Positions 9,220 to 17,967 of a stretch of 64,000 bases of DNA are shown here, piece after piece. The stretch spans positions 133,319-197,318 of the forward strand of contig NZ_FWER01000015.1 of NCBI RefSeq assembly GCF_900169785.1, given 5' to 3'. Numbering within the stretch: position 1 is the stretch's first letter; each line of letters begins with the position of its first letter. The notes beneath the pieces are model-generated. The model ran no database searches and was not told where the DNA came from. It saw only the letters and a list, made by a program, of their open reading frames with translations. Both the position numbers and the translations under genes were made by a program. This stretch comes from Rhizobium sullae. GTDB taxonomy: Bacteria; Pseudomonadota; Alphaproteobacteria; Rhizobiales; Rhizobiaceae.

Positions 9220-9424
9220 TTACGAGGGGCGGACCGGGTCAGCTCCTCGCGTCCGGTTCAGCCTTCATTGCTGACCGGAGAATATCTGTGGCCAACTGAG
9301 GCAAGCGCTTGGGGTGTCATTTCGCGCAGTACCGGAACCGGCCCCTGAGTGTAAGAGCGATGTTGCAGGGTTTGCCGCCCGTGTTTAAGACAGTCCGGCA
9401 ATTCTACCATTCGGGATCGTCATC

Positions 9425-9904
9425 ATGTTCGATATTTTATGGCGCGGCGTCGCAATCGGGATCGGCGCGACGATCCTCATGGATATTTGGGCAATCGTCC
9501 TTTTCCGGGCCTTCGGTCAGGCGCCTGCCAACTGGGCGCCTGTCGGACGGTGGTTCTGGCACCTCGGGCGCGGCAAGGTTTTTCACGACAATATTGCCGA
9601 TGCCGAGCCCTATAGGCACGAACTGGCGCTGGGCTGGATCGGGCATTATGCAACCGGCATCATCTATGGCCTTGTTCTTGCGGTTCTCATGGGGCCATCC
9701 TGGCTGACAGCGCCAACTTTCATCCCCGCTTGGATCCTCGGTATTGTGACCGTCGGGGCCGGCTGGTTTCTGCTGCAGCCGGGGCTCGGCATCGGCTGGG
9801 CCGCGTCGAAGACGCTAAACCCGAACAAGGTACGTGCACTCAATCTGATCGCGCATACCGTTTTCGCGATCGGGCTTTTCGGCACCGCGCTCCTGATCCG
9901 TTAA
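9425..9904 (+). CDS. DUF2938 integral membrane protein
   Basis: A 159-residue protein with about four membrane helices (residues 5-27, 73-92, 98-120 and 136-157) and the DUF2938 pattern: DIWAIVLF near the start, PVGRWFWHLGRG and FHDNI in the first loop, and the GWIGHYATGIIYG segment. Function is unknown for the family. It ends 29 bases before cobF, with only the cobF ribosome binding site between, so it is probably the first gene of the cobalamin operon. A part in metal or precursor transport can be imagined from that position, but nothing in the sequence proves it. Confidence 0.75.
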   Translation: MFDILWRGVAIGIGATILMDIWAIVLFRAFGQAPANWAPVGRWFWHLGRGKVFHDNIADAEPYRHELALGWIGHYATGIIYGLVLAVLMGPSWLTAPTFIPAWILGIVTVGAGWFLLQPGLGIGWAASKTLNPNKVRALNLIAHTVFAIGLFGTALLIR

Positions 9905-9933
9905 AAGCGGCGCAAACCCCGCAAGGAGGCTCA

Positions 9934-10692
9934 GTGAAGAATATTTACGTCATCGGCATCGGCACCGGAAACCCGGAACATATGACCATTCAGGCGATCA
10001 ACGCCATGAACGCTGCCGATCACGTCTTTATCCCCACAAAGGGCGCACAGAAAGAAGAGCTTGCAGATGTACGCCGCGAAATCTGTGCGCGATATCTCAA
10101 CAAGGCGGACAGCAAGATCATCGAATTCGCCGTACCTCGTCGCGAGACGAAGGAGCGCAGTTATGGGCAGAGCGTCGATGAGTGGCATGAGACTATCGCT
10201 GCAACCTATCGTCAGTTGGTCGGCGATCTGCCGGAAAACGGCACAGCCGCCTTTCTCGTATGGGGCGATCCGAGCCTCTACGACAGCACGTTGCGCATCC
10301 TGGAGCGGGTGCGGGATAAAGTGGAATTTGAGATCACCGTCATCCCGGGTATTACCAGCATTCAAGCGCTCGCCGCGAGCCACCGCATCCCCGTCAATCT
10401 CGTCGGCAAGCCGGTGGAAATTACGACCGGCCGTAGGCTTGCCGAAGAGGGGCTCAAGACGGAAAGTACGGTTGTAATGCTCGATGGAATCCAGGCGTTT
10501 ACGACGGTCGATGATCCGGACGCGGAAATCTTCTGGGGAGCCTATCTTGGCACGGAAGACGAAATCGTCCGTGCCGGGCGCCTCGGCGATGTCGCCGATG
10601 ATATCGTCAGGGCACGCGCTGAAGCGCGCGAACGGCATGGCTGGATCATGGACATCTACTTATTGCGCAAAGGCTGCGACGTTAAGAACTAG
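9934..10692 (+). CDS. cobF: Precorrin-6A synthase (deacetylating)
   Basis: SAM-dependent methyltransferase of the aerobic cobalamin pathway; it methylates C1 of the corrin ring and releases the acetyl group, turning precorrin-5 into precorrin-6A. The 252-residue protein starts at a GTG (9934) behind AAGGAGG. It shows the tetrapyrrole methylase fold: an N-terminal glycine loop IGIGTGNPEHMT, then WGDPSLYDST, then VIPGITSIQA near residue 140. Its ring-modifying partners follow directly in the order cobG to cobM. Cytoplasmic. Confidence 0.95.
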   Translation: MKNIYVIGIGTGNPEHMTIQAINAMNAADHVFIPTKGAQKEELADVRREICARYLNKADSKIIEFAVPRRETKERSYGQSVDEWHETIAATYRQLVGDLPENGTAAFLVWGDPSLYDSTLRILERVRDKVEFEITVIPGITSIQALAASHRIPVNLVGKPVEITTGRRLAEEGLKTESTVVMLDGIQAFTTVDDPDAEIFWGAYLGTEDEIVRAGRLGDVADDIVRARAEARERHGWIMDIYLLRKGCDVKN

Positions 10693-10750
10693 TCGCGGCG
10701 CTTTGCCGGGGGGCCGCCGTCCTGTAAGGGCAGGAATGAAAGGACGAGCC

Positions 10751-12115
10751 ATGGGCTTTGCCGGCGAAAGAAAGATCGACAGGGAAGCGCACGTCGTTGC
10801 CGCGCAAGAATCGCGCCGCGGCGCCTGTCCGACGCTTGCCGCACCCATGGCGACCGGCGACGGCCTGCTCGTGCGGTTGCGGCCGGCCGGCGGCGCGCTG
10901 ACGCCTGCGCAATTCAAGATGCTTGCAGCCTCCACAGCGGCAAACGGCAACGATCTTCTGGAAATTTCCGCGCGCGGAAGTCTGCAAGTCCGCGGTCTGC
11001 GGCCGGAGACTGTCGATCGGCTTGCTGCTGATGTCGATGCGGCAGGAATTCTTGTTCCGGCAGGCCCGTCGATCGAGCTTTCGCCCCTACATGGCATCGA
11101 CCCGCGCGAGATAGGAAATCCCGCCGCCATCGAAGCGCGGCTGCGTGATGAGCTAAGGATTGCGCTGTCTTCACCACTTCTGGCCCCGAAGCTCTCCATC
11201 ATCGTCGACGGTGGAGGACGTTTCGGTCTATCTGGTCTTTCAGCCGATATCCGCGTTGCCGCTCTGGGCGAAGGCCGCTGGCGGGTTGCGATAGACGGCG
11301 ATGGTAAAACGGCCGTGCCTGTTTGCATCGGCTCGGCGGATGACGCTGTCCGGACGATCGGGCAATTGCTGGCGATGCTCGTGAAAATCGGCATGCATTC
11401 TCGAGCGCGCGACATCGGACCGGCTGCCTTGCGCGACATGTTTCCGGCAATGGAGGCGCAATTTGTCACCGCGCCTCATTCAGAAACGCCAAGGCCCGGA
11501 GTTCATCAGCTTGCCAATCGCAGCGTTGTCCTTGGCCTCAGGCCACATTTCGGCCAGATCAATGCAAGCGATCTGTCGATATTTCTGGGAGAGGCCGAGC
11601 GCTTCGCGGCAGCAGAAATTCGGCTGGCGCCGGGCCGGCTATTTTATTTGACCGGTTTGAACCCACAAAGTGCAGAGCGGTTGCAAGAGGTAGCAACGGA
11701 TCTTGGCTTTAGCTCCGATCCAAACGATTCGTTTGCAAAGATTGCGGCTTGCGCTGGCGCGGGGGCCTGCGCCTCGGGTTTTTATGAAACGAAGGTGCGG
11801 GCAGAGCATCTGCTGCAGCATGCATCGGCCCTTCTCGACGGATCGCTGGCGGTTCACCTTTCCGGCTGTGCCAAGGGATGTGCTCATCCGCGGCAAGCTC
11901 TCACAATCATTGGGATGCCCGGCGGTTATGGTATTGTGTTGAACGGACGGGCGGGCGACAGGCCGGATGTAACGATTGCTGGCAGCGAGATCGATTCCGC
12001 TATAGAGAAGCTCGCCCGGCTTGTCGGGAAGAACAAGAGCCCTTGCGAATCGGCGGCTGCCTGCCTGACGCGGCTCGGCCCCCAGGCGATCGCCAACGCG
12101 CTGAAACAGGAATAG
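10751..12115 (+). CDS. cobG: Precorrin-3B synthase
   Basis: Oxygen-dependent monooxygenase that converts precorrin-3A to precorrin-3B, preparing ring contraction; its presence marks the aerobic pathway. The 454-residue protein has two nitrite/sulfite reductase ferredoxin-like halves. Iron-sulfur ligands are visible in the C-terminal half as CAGAGAC near residue 333 and SGCAKGCAHP near residue 375, matching the sulfite-reductase-type Cys pattern. I used the ATG at 10751 preceded by AAGGACGAG; an ATG at 10736 would add five residues and cannot be excluded. Confidence 0.94.
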   Translation: MGFAGERKIDREAHVVAAQESRRGACPTLAAPMATGDGLLVRLRPAGGALTPAQFKMLAASTAANGNDLLEISARGSLQVRGLRPETVDRLAADVDAAGILVPAGPSIELSPLHGIDPREIGNPAAIEARLRDELRIALSSPLLAPKLSIIVDGGGRFGLSGLSADIRVAALGEGRWRVAIDGDGKTAVPVCIGSADDAVRTIGQLLAMLVKIGMHSRARDIGPAALRDMFPAMEAQFVTAPHSETPRPGVHQLANRSVVLGLRPHFGQINASDLSIFLGEAERFAAAEIRLAPGRLFYLTGLNPQSAERLQEVATDLGFSSDPNDSFAKIAACAGAGACASGFYETKVRAEHLLQHASALLDGSLAVHLSGCAKGCAHPRQALTIIGMPGGYGIVLNGRAGDRPDVTIAGSEIDSAIEKLARLVGKNKSPCESAAACLTRLGPQAIANALKQE

Positions 12116-12117
12116 GG

Positions 12118-12750
12118 ATGCCAGATTACGATTATATCCGCAGCGGCGAGGCGATCTACGAACGCTCCTTTGCAATCATCCGCAGCGAAGCAGATCTTTC
12201 GCGCTTTTCACCGCAAGAAACCGAGATTGCCGTGCGCATGATTCATGCCTGCGGGCTGGTCGAAGCCGCCGCGCATTTCGACTTCTCGCCGGATTTCGTC
12301 ATCACGGCGCGCGGCGCGCTCAAGAAGGGGGCTCCGATTTTCTGCGATGCAGAAATGGTCGCCCATGGCATTACGCGTGCCAGGCTGCCGGCCGAAAACG
12401 ACGTGATCTGCACGCTGCGCGACCCCCGCACCCCGGAACTGGCTGTAGCAAGCCGCAACACGCGCTCGGCGGCGGCCATCGGGCTTTGGCTCGATCGCCT
12501 GGCGGGCAGCGTCGTCGCGATAGGCAATGCCCCGACGGCACTCTTCCATCTTCTCGAACTGCTGCGTGGCGGCGCGCCGAAGCCTGCTGCGATCATCGGT
12601 ATGCCGGTCGGCTTCGTCGGTGCTGCCGAATCCAAGGATGCGTTGGCGGAAAATTCCTATGGCGTGCCCTTCGCGATCGTTCGAGGCCGCCTGGGTGGCA
12701 GTGCTATGACGGCAGCCGCAATCAACGCGCTGGCGAGGTCCGGACTATGA
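12118..12750 (+). CDS. cobH: Precorrin-8X methylmutase
   Basis: Isomerase that moves the methyl group from C11 to C12 of precorrin-8X, giving hydrogenobyrinate. The 210-residue protein carries the CbiC/CobH features: AVRMIHACG near residue 38 with the catalytic histidine, IFCDAEMVAHGI, TRSAAAI, and the C-terminal IIGMPVGFVGAAESK and RGRLGGSAM segments. It begins two bases after cobG and overlaps cobI by four bases (ATGA), so it lies in a tight polycistronic unit. Confidence 0.95.
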   Translation: MPDYDYIRSGEAIYERSFAIIRSEADLSRFSPQETEIAVRMIHACGLVEAAAHFDFSPDFVITARGALKKGAPIFCDAEMVAHGITRARLPAENDVICTLRDPRTPELAVASRNTRSAAAIGLWLDRLAGSVVAIGNAPTALFHLLELLRGGAPKPAAIIGMPVGFVGAAESKDALAENSYGVPFAIVRGRLGGSAMTAAAINALARSGL

Positions 12751-13478
12751 CCAGGCCCGGCCGTCTCATCGGCGTCGGCACGGGGCCAGGCGACCCGGAT
12801 CTGCTGACCATCAAGGCAATCAAGGCGATCGAAGCCGCGGACGTCATTGCCTATTTCGCCAAACAGGGCAGGGCGGGCAACGGCCGGGCTGTCGTGCAGC
12901 ACCTGATCGGACCCGAAACCGAACTGCTGCCGCTCTATTATCCGGTGACCACCGAAATCGAAAAGAGCGAAGCGCTCTATCAAAGCCAGATCACCGCTTT
13001 CTACGATAGTTCTGCAGCCGTGGTCGCAGCATGCCTCGATGCGGGAAAAACGGTCGCGGTCCTCAGTGAAGGCGATCCGATGTTCTACGGATCCTACATG
13101 CACTTGCATGTGCGCCTTGCAGATCGCTACCCGGTCGAGGTGATCCCGGGCATCAGCGCCATGTCCGGCTGCTGGTCGCTTGCCGGCATGCCGATCGTCC
13201 AGGGCGACGACGTGCTTTCCGTGCTGCCGGGCACGATGACGGAAGCAGAACTGACGCGACGGCTGGGCGATACCCAGGCAGCCGTCATCATGAAGGTCGG
13301 CCGCAATCTTGCGAAGATCCGCCGCGCGCTTGAAGCTGCGGGGCGGCTCGGCGAAGCAGTCTATGTCGAGCGCGGCACGATGGCGAATTCCGCGATGCTG
13401 AAGCTTGCAGAACGGCCGGACGGTGACGCACCGTATTTCTCGCTGGTGCTTGTGCCCGGCTGGGAGGCGAACCGATGA
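12747..13478 (+). CDS. cobI: Precorrin-2 C20-methyltransferase
   Basis: SAM-dependent methyltransferase that makes precorrin-3A from precorrin-2. The 243-residue tetrapyrrole methylase has the opening loop GVGTGPGDPDLLT, the central LSEGDPMFYGSY motif and VIPGISAMSG. The start overlaps the cobH stop and the end overlaps cobJ, both by ATGA, consistent with translational coupling along the operon. Confidence 0.95.
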   Translation: MTRPGRLIGVGTGPGDPDLLTIKAIKAIEAADVIAYFAKQGRAGNGRAVVQHLIGPETELLPLYYPVTTEIEKSEALYQSQITAFYDSSAAVVAACLDAGKTVAVLSEGDPMFYGSYMHLHVRLADRYPVEVIPGISAMSGCWSLAGMPIVQGDDVLSVLPGTMTEAELTRRLGDTQAAVIMKVGRNLAKIRRALEAAGRLGEAVYVERGTMANSAMLKLAERPDGDAPYFSLVLVPGWEANR

Positions 13479-14239
13479 GTGGAATCCTGTTTGTCATTGG
13501 CACCGGCCCCGGCAACCCTGATCAGATGACGCCGGAAGCGCATTCGGCGGTTTCGGCATCGACCGATTTCTTCGGCTATGGTCCCTATCTCGACCGGTTG
13601 CAGTTCAGCGCCCATCAAAAACGCCATCCGTCCGACAATCGCGAGGAGATGACACGGGCAGGGGACGCTTTGACGATGGCGGCAAGCGGCCGCAAGGTCT
13701 GTATCGTCTCAGGCGGCGATCCCGGCGTTTTCGCCATGGCCGCTGCCGTCTGCGAAGCAATCGATACGGGTCCGGCGGAATGGCGATCCGTCGAGCTGGT
13801 CGTGGTGCCGGGCATTACCGCAATGCTTGCGGTTGCAGCCCGCGTCGGCGCCCCGCTCGGGCACGATTTCTGCGCGATTTCGCTTTCGGATAACCTGAAG
13901 TCCTGGGATATCATCGAAAAACGCCTGGCATTGGCTGCAAAGGCGGGCTTCGTGATTGCCCTTTACAACCCGATCAGCAAGGCGCGGCCTTGGCAGCTCG
14001 GCAAGGCCTTTGAGGTGCTGCGCGCGCATCTGCCGCGGCAGACACCGGTGATCTTCGGCCGCGCAGCCGGACGTCCCGATGAACGGATCATCATTCAGCC
14101 GCTCGGCGACGCCCACGCCTCCGTTGCGGATATGGCGACCTGCATCATCATCGGCTCGCCGGAAACGCGGATCATTTCCGGCGGCGGCAAGCCGGAGCTT
14201 GTCTACACGCCCCGTTCCATGGCGGGAGGAAACAGGTGA
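13475..14239 (+). CDS. cobJ: Precorrin-3B C17-methyltransferase
   Basis: Ring-contracting methyltransferase that converts precorrin-3B to precorrin-4. The 254-residue protein shows FVIGTGPGNPDQMT at the N terminus, VSGGDPGVFAMA near residue 75, VVPGITAMLA near 110 and the nucleotide-pocket segment ALYNPISKARP near 160. Its last 37 bases overlap, on the opposite strand, the 3' end of cobK, so the two messages are complementary at their tails. Confidence 0.95.
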   Translation: MSGILFVIGTGPGNPDQMTPEAHSAVSASTDFFGYGPYLDRLQFSAHQKRHPSDNREEMTRAGDALTMAASGRKVCIVSGGDPGVFAMAAAVCEAIDTGPAEWRSVELVVVPGITAMLAVAARVGAPLGHDFCAISLSDNLKSWDIIEKRLALAAKAGFVIALYNPISKARPWQLGKAFEVLRAHLPRQTPVIFGRAAGRPDERIIIQPLGDAHASVADMATCIIIGSPETRIISGGGKPELVYTPRSMAGGNR

Positions 14240-14973
14240 TCGATCGCGCGGAGCGCTTCCTCGATGGTTTCGACCGCTCTCATGGCAGGCGCGGGCGCAC
14301 GGGCGATCATGAAGACTTCGATGCCGAGATGGCGTGCTGCCTCGATTTTCGCATAGGTCGCCGCACCGCCGCTATTCTTGGCAACGACCGCATCAATGCG
14401 ATGAGATGCAAGAAGTCCGATCTCGCGGTCGACATCGAAGGGGCCGCGATCGAGAATATATTCCACGTTCGGAATATTGAGCGGCGGATTGACGGGATCG
14501 ACGCTGCGAACAAGGAAGAAATGATGCGCCGCCGCCTCTGCATAGTGCGCCTCCTGGCGTCCGGTCGCCAGGAAGACGCGGCGAGCGCCAGGGCCAAGCG
14601 CAGCAATCGCCTGCTGAATGTTTCTAGTCGCGATCCATTGATCACCCGGTTGCTGGACCCATTCGGGCCGGCGAAGGGCAAGCGCCGCAATTCCGCACAG
14701 ACGTGCAGCGCCGTCGGCGTTGGCGGAGATGCGGGCGGCAAAGGGATGTGTCGCATCGACGAGAAGGTCAAAGCCTCCATCGCGCAGGAAAGACGCGAGG
14801 CCGTCGGCTCCGCCGAAACCGCCAATGCGAACAGGAACAGGCTGATTGGACGGTTTTTCTGTGCGGCCGGCAAGAGACAGCAGGATGTCAAAACCGGCCT
14901 TCTTGGAGAGCGCCTGCGCCAAAGCACGCGCTTCGGTCGTTCCGCCCAATATCAGTCCGCGGATTTTTGCCAT
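14203..14973 (-). CDS. cobK: Precorrin-6A reductase
   Basis: NADPH-dependent reductase that reduces precorrin-6A to precorrin-6B. The 256-residue protein has an N-terminal nucleotide-binding loop LILGGTTEARALA, DATHPFAARIS near residue 73, FLATGRQE near 135 and VAKNSGGAATYAK near 200, all typical of CobK/CbiJ. It is the only cob gene here on the minus strand. Its start codon interlocks with that of cobL in the shared tetranucleotide CATG (14971-14974), and its 3' end overlaps cobJ. Confidence 0.95.
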   Translation of the reverse strand: MAKIRGLILGGTTEARALAQALSKKAGFDILLSLAGRTEKPSNQPVPVRIGGFGGADGLASFLRDGGFDLLVDATHPFAARISANADGAARLCGIAALALRRPEWVQQPGDQWIATRNIQQAIAALGPGARRVFLATGRQEAHYAEAAAHHFFLVRSVDPVNPPLNIPNVEYILDRGPFDVDREIGLLASHRIDAVVAKNSGGAATYAKIEAARHLGIEVFMIARAPAPAMRAVETIEEALRAIDHLFPPAMERGV

Positions 14974-16204
14974 GTCTGATATGCCTAGTCACACCACGAA
15001 ACCCTGGCTAGTCATTATCGGCATCGGCGAGGATGGTCCAGAAGGACTTGGCGAGCAGGCCAAGCGGCTCATTTCTGCGGCACCCGCCGTCTTCGGCGGC
15101 GAACGGCATCATGCACTGATGGACAGTCTGATTACAGGCGAGCGGCTTTTCTGGCAAAGCCCCTTCGAAAAGTCGATCAATGCAATCCTTAGCCGGCGGG
15201 GCTCACCGGTCGTCGTGCTGGCTTCCGGTGACCCCTTTCTTTATGGTATCGGCGCGACACTCTCGCGGCACGTGAACGCCGATGAGATGCTCACCATTCC
15301 AGCTCCATCGGCCTTCAGCATGGCCGCGTCGCGCCTCGGCTGGCCTTTGCAGGAAACTGCCTGCCTCTCGCTTCATGGCCGTTCCATCGATCTCGTCCGC
15401 CCGCATCTGCATTCCGGGCGGCGCATCATTGCACTGACCTCCGACGCGAGGGGGCCGGGGGAACTGGCAGCGCTGCTGTCAAACAGCGGCTTCGGCCATT
15501 CTCGCATGATTGTTCTGGAGGCGCTTGGCGGCGCGCGCGAGCGTATCCTCAGTACCTCCGCAGACGATTTCCGGCTTTCCGATATAGATCCTCTCAATGT
15601 CTGCGGTGTCGAGGTCAAGGCAGGTAAAGGGGCTCGCATCCTGCCTTTTGCCGCCGGCCTGGACGACGAACTCTTTGAGCATGACGGGCAGATCACCAAG
15701 CGTGAAGTCCGCGCTCTGACACAGTCTGCGCTTGCGCCGCGCCACGGGGAACTGCTGTGGGATATCGGAGCCGGCTCTGGTTCGATCGGCATCGAGTGGA
15801 TGCTCAGCGATCCGTCGCTGAAGGCAGTCGCCATCGAGCAATCACGCGAGCGCGCGGAAAGGATCGCCCGCAATGCTTTCGCTTTCGGCGTGCCGGGGCT
15901 CGCTGTTGTCGAGGGAACAGCACCTGCGGCATTGGGTGGATTGCCGGTACCGGACGCCATCTTTGTCGGCGGAGGCGGCAGCGAGCCGGGCGTCATGGAC
16001 GCAGCAATCGCCTCACTCAAAAGCGGCGGACGCCTCGTCGCCAACGCGGTGACGCTGGAAATGGAGGCCGTGCTGCTTACCGAGCAGGCAAGGCGCGGCG
16101 GTCTTTTGACAAGGATTGAGATTTCCCGCGCCGGTCCCCTCGGCGCAATGAGCGGCTGGCGCCCGGCAATGCCCGTGGTGCAATGGCGCTGGATCAAGGA
16201 TTGA
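14972..16204 (+). CDS. cobL: Precorrin-6Y C5,15-methyltransferase (decarboxylating)
   Basis: Bifunctional enzyme that methylates C5 and C15 and decarboxylates the C12 acetate of precorrin-6B, giving precorrin-8X. With the ATG at 14972 it has 410 residues; an ATG nine bases later is an alternative. The N-terminal CbiE-like half has IGIGEDGPEGL and LASGDPFLYGIG. The C-terminal CbiT-like half has the SAM loop LLWDIGAGSGSIGIEW near residue 258 and AIFVGGGGSEPG. Its 5' signals must lie inside cobK, because the start codons overlap head to head. Confidence 0.94.
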   Translation: MSDMPSHTTKPWLVIIGIGEDGPEGLGEQAKRLISAAPAVFGGERHHALMDSLITGERLFWQSPFEKSINAILSRRGSPVVVLASGDPFLYGIGATLSRHVNADEMLTIPAPSAFSMAASRLGWPLQETACLSLHGRSIDLVRPHLHSGRRIIALTSDARGPGELAALLSNSGFGHSRMIVLEALGGARERILSTSADDFRLSDIDPLNVCGVEVKAGKGARILPFAAGLDDELFEHDGQITKREVRALTQSALAPRHGELLWDIGAGSGSIGIEWMLSDPSLKAVAIEQSRERAERIARNAFAFGVPGLAVVEGTAPAALGGLPVPDAIFVGGGGSEPGVMDAAIASLKSGGRLVANAVTLEMEAVLLTEQARRGGLLTRIEISRAGPLGAMSGWRPAMPVVQWRWIKD

Positions 16205-16207
16205 AGG

Positions 16208-16966
16208 ATGACGGTTCACTTTATCGGAGCAGGCCCGGGTGCGGCCGATCTCATCACCGTTCGAGGGCGCGACCTCATCTCCAGATGCCCGGTCTGCCTC
16301 TATGCCGGATCGATCGTATCCCCGGAACTGCTGCAATACTGCCCGCCGGATGCGCGCATCATCGATACCGCGCCGATGTCGCTCGATGAGATCGAGGCGG
16401 AGTATCTGCGTGCCGCCAAGGCCGGCGAGGACGTGGCGCGCCTGCATTCCGGCGATCTTTCCGTGTGGAGCGCGGTTGCCGAGCAGACAAGACGCCTCGA
16501 AAAACTGGGCATCGCCTACACGATGACGCCGGGCGTTCCGGCCTTTGCCGCGGCCGCCTCCGCACTTGGCCGCGAGCTGACTATTCCGGCTGTTGCCCAG
16601 AGCCTGGTGCTGACCCGCGTCTCAGGCCGCGCGTCGCCGATGCCGAATGAGGAAACACTTGCCAAATTCGGCGCGACGGGCTCGACTCTTGCGATCCATT
16701 TGGCAATTCATGCGCTCAGGCAGGTCGTCGAAGAACTGACTCCGCTTTACGGCGCCGATTGCCCCGTTGCCATTGTCGTCAAGGCTTCCTGGCCTGACGA
16801 ACGTATCCTGCACGGCACGCTTGCCGATATCGAGGCGAGGGTCGCTCTCGAACCGGTTGAACGCACGGCGATCATCTTCGTCGGTCCGACGCTTTCTGCC
16901 CGCGATTTTCGCGAAAGCGCGCTTTACGACCCCGCCTATCAGCGGCGGTTCAGGGGTAGAGAATAG
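16208..16966 (+). CDS. cobM: Precorrin-4 C11-methyltransferase
   Basis: SAM-dependent methyltransferase that makes precorrin-5 from precorrin-4. The 252-residue protein shows [13 protein letters not shown] at the start, a [13 protein letters not shown] segment near residue 30, [11 protein letters not shown] near 80 and [12 protein letters not shown] near 103. It starts three bases after the cobL stop. A strong hairpin follows directly and probably ends the operon. Confidence 0.95.
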   Translation: MTVHFIGAGPGAADLITVRGRDLISRCPVCLYAGSIVSPELLQYCPPDARIIDTAPMSLDEIEAEYLRAAKAGEDVARLHSGDLSVWSAVAEQTRRLEKLGIAYTMTPGVPAFAAAASALGRELTIPAVAQSLVLTRVSGRASPMPNEETLAKFGATGSTLAIHLAIHALRQVVEELTPLYGADCPVAIVVKASWPDERILHGTLADIEARVALEPVERTAIIFVGPTLSARDFRESALYDPAYQRRFRGRE

Positions 16967-16986
16967 CGAGCCGGATCGCCGGCTCG
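16967..16986. terminator. Hairpin between cobM and the convergent isomerase gene
   Basis: Perfect 8-bp stem (CGAGCCGG and CCGGCTCG) with a four-base loop, starting right after the cobM stop codon and 10 bases before the stop of the convergent isomerase gene. No T-run follows on either strand, so it is at best a weak or factor-assisted bidirectional terminator. Confidence 0.5.
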
Positions 16987-16996
16987 TCATTAACGC

Positions 16997-17809
16997 TCAG
17001 ATCGCTGCCGACAGATAGTTCATGCTTGCCTTCAAGGCTGCCGCAAGATCTGTCAAACCATGCACTTCGTCCGCAAAGGGCTCGAAGGAGAAGCGACCCT
17101 TGTAGCCTGCCTGCAAGAGCGTGCGCATCTGCCCGGCGTTGTCGAGTCGGTCGGAGGCGTCGACGAGAACGCGGTGCGAATCGCGCATGTCGCTGACGGA
17201 AACGTCCAGATCGCTGACGCCGGAGAGATGGACGAGGCCGGTCAGACGCGGGAAGATCGGTTCCTCGCCGGCTAAGTGATGATGGAACGTGTCGTGGACC
17301 AATTTAAACGTCGATTGCGCCGAAAGCGCCTCGATCGCATCGGCTGCCTCTGTTTTCGAGCGCAGCGAGCAGATTTCAAAACCAAGCGGCTCGACGAGGC
17401 CGATGATGCCGGCCGCTTCCAGCATCGGCTTTAGCGCTTGCAGTGCTTGGCGCAGATTGGCCTGACGCGCACCATCTTCGCGGCCGGTGCCGTCATTCTT
17501 GGGTACAAGCACGAGCGCTTCGGCCCCGCAGGCGGCTGCATAGCCGATCAGTTCCGCAGCTTCGTGCGAGCGCGTCTCGTTCCATTCGTTGAAGCGCTGC
17601 AGCGCGTTGATGGAGATGATCGAAAGCCCATGATCGGCCGCCGCCTGCTTGATCTCTTCCGGTTCGGTGCCGTCGAGAATGGCGTTGCCGAACAGATCGT
17701 TGCGGATTTCGACGGCGTCGATGCCGAGCTGCTTTGCGAGCGCGAAAAATTCGCCGATCTTCAGCGCGGGCGCCGACATATGGTTCAGCGCAAAGGGGAT
17801 GGATGTCAT
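16997..17809 (-). CDS. TIM-barrel sugar isomerase/epimerase (AP-endonuclease family 2; IolI/MocC-like)
   Basis: A 270-residue member of the xylose-isomerase-like TIM-barrel family that includes inosose isomerase/dehydratase and MocC. Visible features are the first strand FALNHMS, GIDAVEIRNDL near residue 30, a metal-binding glutamate in LVEPLGFE near 143, the KLVHDTFHHHLAG segment near 173 with metal-ligand Asp and His, and SFEPFADEVHG near the C terminus. The ATG at 17809 lies behind GGGAGGAGAG. A 16-bp palindrome identical to the one in front of the LacI gene lies upstream, so this gene probably shares a regulon with the oxygenase operon. The substrate is unknown. Confidence 0.75.
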   Translation of the reverse strand: MTSIPFALNHMSAPALKIGEFFALAKQLGIDAVEIRNDLFGNAILDGTEPEEIKQAAADHGLSIISINALQRFNEWNETRSHEAAELIGYAAACGAEALVLVPKNDGTGREDGARQANLRQALQALKPMLEAAGIIGLVEPLGFEICSLRSKTEAADAIEALSAQSTFKLVHDTFHHHLAGEEPIFPRLTGLVHLSGVSDLDVSVSDMRDSHRVLVDASDRLDNAGQMRTLLQAGYKGRFSFEPFADEVHGLTDLAAALKASMNYLSAAI

Positions 17810-17947
17810 TTCAGTCTCTCCTCCCAAGGCACATCAATCGATGAGCCTATATGGTTTCGTCAGGGCAATCTCTAATGGAAATCCTGGCGCAAGCCACGCC
17901 ATATCGGGCCTGTTACTCCATCATTTATGCAAGAATTTCCAAAGGAA

Positions 17948-17963
17948 TGATGGAATTCCATCA
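17948..17963. promoter_or_regulatory. 16-bp palindromic operator, copy 1
   Basis: Perfect palindrome TGATGGAATTCCATCA in the gap between the LacI gene's stop and the isomerase gene. An exact second copy lies at 19008-19023. The position suggests control of the isomerase promoter by the adjacent LacI protein. Confidence 0.75.
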
Positions 17964-17967
17964 GTCT

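Noticed and set aside
9220..9424. Cobalamin riboswitch before the cob operon
   Set aside because: Looked for the B12-box (AGCCAGG-type) and GCCACTG elements in the gap before the DUF2938 gene; nothing fitting was seen.
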